Shown: piece by piece, positions 5,652 through 9,512 of the stretch
How positions within the stretch are numbered: position 1 is the first letter of the stretch
Layout: every line of letters begins with the position of its first letter
Assembly (NCBI GenBank): GCA_026125925.1
Contig: JAHCKF010000109.1
Coordinates: 1 to 9,512, forward strand
Direction of reading: 5' to 3'
DNA: 9,512 bases
Source of the DNA: Pseudolabrys sp.
GTDB lineage: Bacteria > Pseudomonadota > Alphaproteobacteria > Rhizobiales > Xanthobacteraceae
Position numbers and translations under genes: made by a program
Notes under the pieces: model-generated
Databases searched by the model: none
What the model was told of the DNA's origin: nothing
What the model saw: the letters and a program-made list of their open reading frames with translations, nothing else

Positions 5652-6707
5652 ATGCTAGGCAGGCACCCAATGCCGGGTGATATAAACGAAATTTATGCGG
5701 CGCCAATGCAGATTGGCGGCGTGCGCATCCCCAACCGGGTCGTCCTGGCGCCGATGTCCGGGATTACCGATGCACCCGTCCGCCGGCTGGCCGAACGCCT
5801 GGGGGCGGGGCTGGTCGTCTCCGAGATGACGGCCTGCGCCGGACTGGCGAAGGGCGATCGCGAGGCGCGGGTGCGCAGCCACGGCGACGGCGTCGCCATC
5901 AATGTGGTGCAGCTTGCCGGCTGCGAGGCCGAATGGATGGCCGAAGGCGCCCGCATCGCCGAGGCCAACGGCGCGCAGATCATCGACATCAACATGGGTT
6001 GCCCGTCGAAGCAGGTGACAAACGGCGCCTCGGGGTCGGCGCTGATGCGCGATCTCGACCACGCGCTCACCCTGATCGAAGCCACTGTCGGCGCGGTGAC
6101 CGTGCCCGTAACACTGAAGATGCGGCTGGGCTGGGACGAGGGCAGCATCAATGCACCGGAACTGGCGCGCCGCGCCGAGAATGCCGGCGTCCAGATGATC
6201 ACCGTGCATGGCCGCACTCGGTGTCAGTTCTATACCGGCACGGCCGACTGGTCCGCCGTGCGCGCGGTTAAGGACGCCATCACCATTCCGCTCGTCGTCA
6301 ACGGCGATATCCGCTCCGGCGACGATGCGCTGATCGCCCTCGAAGCCTCCGGCGCCGACGCCGTGATGGTCGGCCGGGCCTCGCAGGGACGGCCATGGCT
6401 GCCGGGGCAGGTGGCGCGCTTCCTCGACACAGGCGAACGCGCCGAGACGCCGACGCTCCCCACGCAACTCGCGATGATCGACGCGCTCTATGCCGAACAT
6501 ATCGACCATCACGGCGCGGCCATCGGCCGCCGCCATGCGCGCAAGCATCTCGGCTGGGCGCTCGACGTTGCCGCCGAAACCGCCGGCGTATCGACCGAGC
6601 TGTTGAAGACGCATCGCACGCGCGTGCTCACCAGCGAACAGCCGGATGAAGCGCGGCGTCTTCTCGCCGACGCCTATGACGATTTCGCCTGGAGGGCCGC
6701 GGCATGA
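5652..6707 (+). CDS. dusB: tRNA-dihydrouridine synthase B (NifR3)
   Basis: DusB is an FMN- and NADPH-dependent enzyme that reduces specific uridines in the tRNA D-loop. The 351 residues contain the TIM-barrel opening [16 protein letters not shown] (31-46), the active-site loop [21 protein letters not shown] (111-131) with catalytic Cys117, LKMRLGW (155-161), [16 protein letters not shown] (185-200), VVNGDI and the phosphate-binding [17 protein letters not shown] helical C-terminal domain ends the protein. The start at 5652 is preceded by AAGGAAGAG at good spacing; M7 (5670) and M19 (5706) are alternatives, and the first 20 residues are not conserved-looking. The gene overlaps ntrB by ATGA, the long-known nifR3-ntrB-ntrC operon of Rhodobacter and rhizobia. 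No nitrogen-specific enzymatic role is implied; the operon link is regulatory. Confidence 0.96.
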   Translation: MLGRHPMPGDINEIYAAPMQIGGVRIPNRVVLAPMSGITDAPVRRLAERLGAGLVVSEMTACAGLAKGDREARVRSHGDGVAINVVQLAGCEAEWMAEGARIAEANGAQIIDINMGCPSKQVTNGASGSALMRDLDHALTLIEATVGAVTVPVTLKMRLGWDEGSINAPELARRAENAGVQMITVHGRTRCQFYTGTADWSAVRAVKDAITIPLVVNGDIRSGDDALIALEASGADAVMVGRASQGRPWLPGQVARFLDTGERAETPTLPTQLAMIDALYAEHIDHHGAAIGRRHARKHLGWALDVAAETAGVSTELLKTHRTRVLTSEQPDEARRLLADAYDDFAWRAAA

Positions 6708-7855
6708 GTCCGGCGCAAGCCCACGCGAACGAAGCGGTCACCGTCTCGGCCGACGCGATGCTCAACGCCTTGCCGCATCCGGTCATCATGATCGCGCCCG
6801 ACGGCCACGTCGCCGACGCCAATGTCGCGGCCGAAGCGTTCTTCGAATCCTCAACGCCGGTGCTGCGCCGCAATCTGCTGCGCGATCTGGTGCCGTTCGG
6901 CTCGCCGCTGCTCACGCTCGTCGAGCAGGTGCGCCGCCGCGGCGCGGCCGTCAACGAATACAAGGTCGATCTCGCCACGCCGCGCAACCCGGGCGAACGG
7001 CTGGTCGATCTGCATGTCGCGCCGGTGTCGGAATATCCCGGCCATGTGCTGGTGATGCTGCAGGAGCGCACCATCGCCGACAAGATGGACCGCCAGCTCA
7101 CCCATCGCGGCGCGGCGCGTTCGGTGATTGCCCTTGCGGCCATGCTGGCGCACGAGATCAAGAACCCGCTGTCCGGCATTCGCGGCGCCGCGCAACTGCT
7201 CGAACAATCCGCCGCCGACGAAGACCGCCAGCTCACCACGCTGATCTGCGATGAAACCGACCGCATCGTGAAGCTGGTCGATCGCATGGAGATCTTCGGC
7301 GACGAACGCCCGGTCGAGCGCGAGCCGGTCAACATCCACGTCATCCTCGATCATGTGAAGCGGCTGGCGCAATCCGGCTTTGCCCGGCACATCAAGTTTG
7401 TCGAGGAGTACGACCCGTCATTGCCGCCGGTGCTGGCCAATCGCGACCAGCTCATCCAGGTGTTCCTCAACCTCGTCAAGAACGCCACCGAGGCGATCGG
7501 CGAGGAGGCGAGCGACGGCGAAATCCAGCTCACCACCGCGTTCCGTCCCGGCGTGCGCCTGGCCGTGCCGGGCACGACCGCGCGCGTGTCGCTGCCGCTC
7601 GAATTCTGCGTGCGCGACAACGGTCCCGGCGTGAGCGAAGACCTGATGCCGCATCTGTTCGATCCCTTCGTCACCACCAAGCCGACCGGCAGCGGTCTCG
7701 GCCTGGCGCTGGTGGCGAAGATCGTCGGCGATCACGGCGGCATCATCGAATGTGAATCGCAGCCGCGGCGGACCACCTTCCGCGTGCTGATGCCTGTTTA
7801 CAATGGCGGCGGCGTCGATGACGCCGTGCCCGCCGCAGAAGCCTCGAGGTCATAA
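6704..7855 (+). CDS. ntrB: Nitrogen regulation sensor histidine kinase NtrB
   Basis: NtrB (GlnL) is a soluble histidine kinase/phosphatase that phosphorylates NtrC under nitrogen limitation and is switched by PII proteins. The 383 residues show an N-terminal PAS domain (about 15-125, from [18 protein letters not shown]), then a dimerisation/phosphoacceptor helix [20 protein letters not shown] with the phosphorylated His150. The ATPase domain follows: N box [11 protein letters not shown] with Asn260, G1 [12 protein letters not shown] (303-314), F box FDPFVTTK (319-326), and G2 [13 protein letters not shown] (329-341). There is no transmembrane segment, as expected for NtrB and unlike NtrY. Its start overlaps the dusB stop (ATGA), and ntrC follows after three bases, so translation is probably coupled through the operon. 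Confidence 0.97.
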   Translation: MSPAQAHANEAVTVSADAMLNALPHPVIMIAPDGHVADANVAAEAFFESSTPVLRRNLLRDLVPFGSPLLTLVEQVRRRGAAVNEYKVDLATPRNPGERLVDLHVAPVSEYPGHVLVMLQERTIADKMDRQLTHRGAARSVIALAAMLAHEIKNPLSGIRGAAQLLEQSAADEDRQLTTLICDETDRIVKLVDRMEIFGDERPVEREPVNIHVILDHVKRLAQSGFARHIKFVEEYDPSLPPVLANRDQLIQVFLNLVKNATEAIGEEASDGEIQLTTAFRPGVRLAVPGTTARVSLPLEFCVRDNGPGVSEDLMPHLFDPFVTTKPTGSGLGLALVAKIVGDHGGIIECESQPRRTTFRVLMPVYNGGGVDDAVPAAEASRS

Positions 7856-7858
7856 CCG

Positions 7859-9301
7859 ATGCCGACGGGAAGCATCCTAGTCGCCGATGACGATGCCGCG
7901 ATCCGCACCGTCCTCAATCAAGCTCTGTCGCGCGCCGGCTACGAGGTGCGCTCGACCGGCAACGCCGCCACCTTGTGGCGCTGGGTGAACCAGGGCGACG
8001 GCGATCTGATCATCACCGACGTGGTGATGCCGGACGAGAACGCCTTCGATCTCATTCCGCGCATCCGCAAGGCGCGGCCCGATCTGCCGATCATCGTCAT
8101 GAGCGCGCAGAACACCTTCATGACGGCCATCCGCGCCTCCGAGCGGGGTGCTTACGAATATTTGCCGAAGCCGTTCGATCTCAAAGAACTGATCGGCATC
8201 GTCGGCCGCGCGCTGTCGGAGCCGAAGGAGCCGCGCACACAGCCGGCGAAACCGGAAGAGTTCGACGCCATCCCGCTGGTCGGCCGCTCGCCGGCGATGC
8301 AGGAAATCTACCGCGTGCTGGCGCGCCTGATGCAGACCGATCTCACGGTGATGATCACCGGCGAGAGCGGCACCGGCAAGGAACTGGTGGCCAAGGCGCT
8401 GCACGATTACGGCAAGCGGAGGGCTGGCACTTTCGTCGCCATCAACATGGCGGCGATCCCGCGCGACCTCATCGAGTCAGAACTGTTTGGCCACGAGAAG
8501 GGGGCCTTCACCGGCGCCAATACGCGCTCGGCGGGGCGCTTCGAGCAGGCCGAAGGCGGCACGCTCTTCCTTGACGAAATCGGCGACATGCCGATGGAAG
8601 CGCAGACGCGCCTGCTGCGCGTCCTGCAGCAGGGCGAATATACCACGGTCGGCGGCCGTACCCCGATCAAGAGCGACGTGCGCATCGTTGCGGCGACCAA
8701 CAAGGATCTGCGTCAGCTCATCCAGCAGGGCCTGTTCCGCGAAGATTTGTTTTTCCGCCTCAACGTCGTGCCGCTGCGGCTGCCGCCGCTTCGCGAACGT
8801 ACCGAGGACATTCCCGACCTCATCCGGCACTTCTTCGCCCAGGCGCAACGAGAAGGCCTGCCGCCGAAGCAGATCGATCAGGCCGCGCTCGACCGCCTCA
8901 AGCGTCATCGCTGGCCAGGCAATGTCCGCGAACTGGAGAACCTCGCCCGCCGTCTCGCTGCGCTCTATCCGCAGGAGACGATCACCGCGGCCGTCATCGA
9001 AAGCGAACTGGCACAGCCGGCGCTGCCGGCGGGCGGCGACGAACCGCGCGGCGAGGAGTCGCTGAGCGGCGCCGTCGAGCGGCATCTGTCGAGCTACTTT
9101 GCCGGCTTCGACGATGGCCTGCCGCCGGCCGGGCTCTATCACCGCATCTTGCGCGAGATCGAATATCCGCTGCTGACGGCCGCGCTGGCGGCGACGCGCG
9201 GCAACCAGATTCGCGCCGCCGACCTGCTCGGTGTCAACCGCAACACCTTGCGCAAGAAGATCCGCGATCTCGATATTCAGGTTTATCGCGGCGGGAACTG
9301 A
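7859..9301 (+). CDS. ntrC: Nitrogen regulation response regulator NtrC
   Basis: NtrC (GlnG) is the sigma-54-dependent activator of nitrogen assimilation genes. All three domains are intact in 480 residues. The receiver domain (about 1-120) has the acidic DDD at 10-12, phosphorylated Asp54 in ITDVVMPDE, and Lys104 in YLPKPFD. The AAA+ domain (about 138-380) has Walker A GESGTGK (168-174), the sigma-54-contacting GAFTGA loop (215-220), Walker [10 protein letters not shown] (235-243), and [14 protein letters not shown] (293-306). A Fis-type helix-turn-helix occupies about 448-471 ([20 protein letters not shown]). GAGG just before the ntrB stop serves as ribosome binding site. It sits last in dusB-ntrB-ntrC. 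In many related genomes ntrY and ntrX follow; here a repeat and an unrelated gene do. Confidence 0.98.
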   Translation: MPTGSILVADDDAAIRTVLNQALSRAGYEVRSTGNAATLWRWVNQGDGDLIITDVVMPDENAFDLIPRIRKARPDLPIIVMSAQNTFMTAIRASERGAYEYLPKPFDLKELIGIVGRALSEPKEPRTQPAKPEEFDAIPLVGRSPAMQEIYRVLARLMQTDLTVMITGESGTGKELVAKALHDYGKRRAGTFVAINMAAIPRDLIESELFGHEKGAFTGANTRSAGRFEQAEGGTLFLDEIGDMPMEAQTRLLRVLQQGEYTTVGGRTPIKSDVRIVAATNKDLRQLIQQGLFREDLFFRLNVVPLRLPPLRERTEDIPDLIRHFFAQAQREGLPPKQIDQAALDRLKRHRWPGNVRELENLARRLAALYPQETITAAVIESELAQPALPAGGDEPRGEESLSGAVERHLSSYFAGFDDGLPPAGLYHRILREIEYPLLTAALAATRGNQIRAADLLGVNRNTLRKKIRDLDIQVYRGGN

Positions 9302-9306
9302 TCTGC

Positions 9307-9372
9307 AGCCCGGATGAGCGCAGCGAAATCCGGGGACGGCGCTCCCGCATTTCGCTTCGCTCCATGCGGGCT
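9307..9372. repeat. Double palindromic repeat after ntrC
   Basis: Two tandem hairpins form one larger dyad 5 bases after the ntrC stop. The first hairpin pairs CCCGGAT (9309-9315) with ATCCGGG (9328-9334) over a 12-base loop. The second pairs CCCGCAT (9344-9350) with ATGCGGG (9364-9370) over a 13-base loop. The halves are also near-complementary to each other (AGCCCG at 9307-9312, CGGGCT at 9367-9372; loops GAGCGCAGCGAA and TTCGCTTCGCTCC). I recall closely similar 'agcccggatg-agcg' palindromes scattered between genes in Bradyrhizobium-like genomes. It could protect the ntrC 3' end or slow transcription, but no T-run marks it as an intrinsic terminator. Confidence 0.82.
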
Positions 9373-9393
9373 ACAGGCGGCCACGGTGTAACG

Positions 9394-9456
9394 TTTGTGC
9401 CTACTTGCCCCAAAACTGCCTGCCGCTAGATAGGCGGGAGCGAAGTGGGGCACAAA
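9394..9456 (+). promoter_or_regulatory. Self-complementary leader upstream of the last gene
   Basis: The 63 bases just before the last start codon can fold back on themselves. TTTGTGCC (9394-9401) is the perfect inverse of GGCACAAA (9449-9456), and TGCCCCA (9406-9412) is the perfect inverse of TGGGGCA (9446-9452). The two pairings share the right arm and so compete, or merge into one bulged stem. A small inner stem is CCGC (9423-9426) with GCGG (9434-9437). The right arm ends two bases before ATG and the GGGAG (9436-9440) lies inside, so ribosome access could depend on folding. It may equally be an operator or another intergenic repeat. Confidence 0.5.
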
Positions 9457-9458
9457 CC

Positions 9459-9512
9459 ATGGCAACAATCGAACTCGGGCTCGACACCTTCGGCGACATC
9501 ACCGACGGCGCT
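9459..9512 (+). CDS. Start of a probable LLM-class flavin-dependent oxidoreductase (3' truncated)
   Basis: Only 18 codons are in the window, from ATG at 9459 to the edge, reading MATIELGLDTFGDITDGA. The opening IELGLDTFGDIT strongly resembles the N-terminus of luciferase-like monooxygenase (LLM class) flavin-dependent oxidoreductases, where this is the first barrel strand. That is memory-based recognition of a short piece, so the call is provisional. No catalytic residue is visible and the substrate cannot be guessed. GGGAG about 18 bases upstream is too far for a strong ribosome binding site, and the GTGGGG nearer the start is not typical, so translation initiation may be weak or structured. 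Confidence 0.62.
   Translation, partial: MATIELGLDTFGDITDGA

Noticed and set aside
5655..6614. A 319-codon minus-strand open frame opposite dusB
   Set aside because: It is fully antisense to an intact dusB with catalytic motifs, and has no recognisable domain.
9307..9372. Intrinsic terminator of the dusB-ntrB-ntrC operon
   Set aside because: Stems are strong, but no T-run follows either hairpin, and the double-palindrome form fits an interspersed repeat better.

Overview
The window reads as a chromosomal segment of a high-GC alphaproteobacterium, most likely a Hyphomicrobiales (Rhizobiales) member of the Bradyrhizobium / Rhodopseudomonas / Xanthobacteraceae type. Four things point there. 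LipA and RatA/Coq10 lie next to a fused IspDF and a dusB-ntrB-ntrC operon, a familiar arrangement in that order. IspD and IspF are one polypeptide. GC content is high, about 58 to 67 percent in the 60-base blocks I counted. Two intergenic palindromes resemble repeats I associate with these genomes. No tRNA, rRNA, CRISPR, transposase or phage gene is visible.

Left part (1-1770, plus strand): the 3' end of lipA; a 61-base gap filled mostly by a palindromic repeat; ratA (START domain, Coq10-like); and, overlapping ratA by 8 bases, a FUSC-family inner-membrane protein.

Middle part (1776-5491, minus strand): an apparent operon transcribed leftwards, in the order ispDF, pncC (cinA C-terminal type), tspO, and a 500-residue membrane protein of unknown function. 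Spacings are 16 bases, a 4-base ATGA overlap, and 37 bases with a hairpin. It converges on the FUSC gene with only 5 bases between the stop codons.

Right part (5652-9301, plus strand): dusB, ntrB and ntrC, tightly packed (ATGA overlap, then 3 bases) and divergent from ispDF across a 160-base shared promoter region. After ntrC come a double palindromic repeat, a strongly self-complementary leader, and the first 18 codons of a protein resembling LLM-class flavin-dependent oxidoreductases.

Functionally the window joins cofactor and isoprenoid chemistry (lipoate, ubiquinone/START, MEP pathway, pyridine nucleotide salvage) with tRNA dihydrouridylation and the central nitrogen two-component system. 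Most of it is conserved housekeeping content. The less ordinary parts are the unknown membrane protein, whose soluble half holds a duplicated Cys-containing module; the FUSC/unknown/tspO block between ratA and pncC; the two palindromic repeats; the structured leader at the right edge; and the absence of ntrYX directly after ntrC. I do not see a convincing new defence or mobile system.
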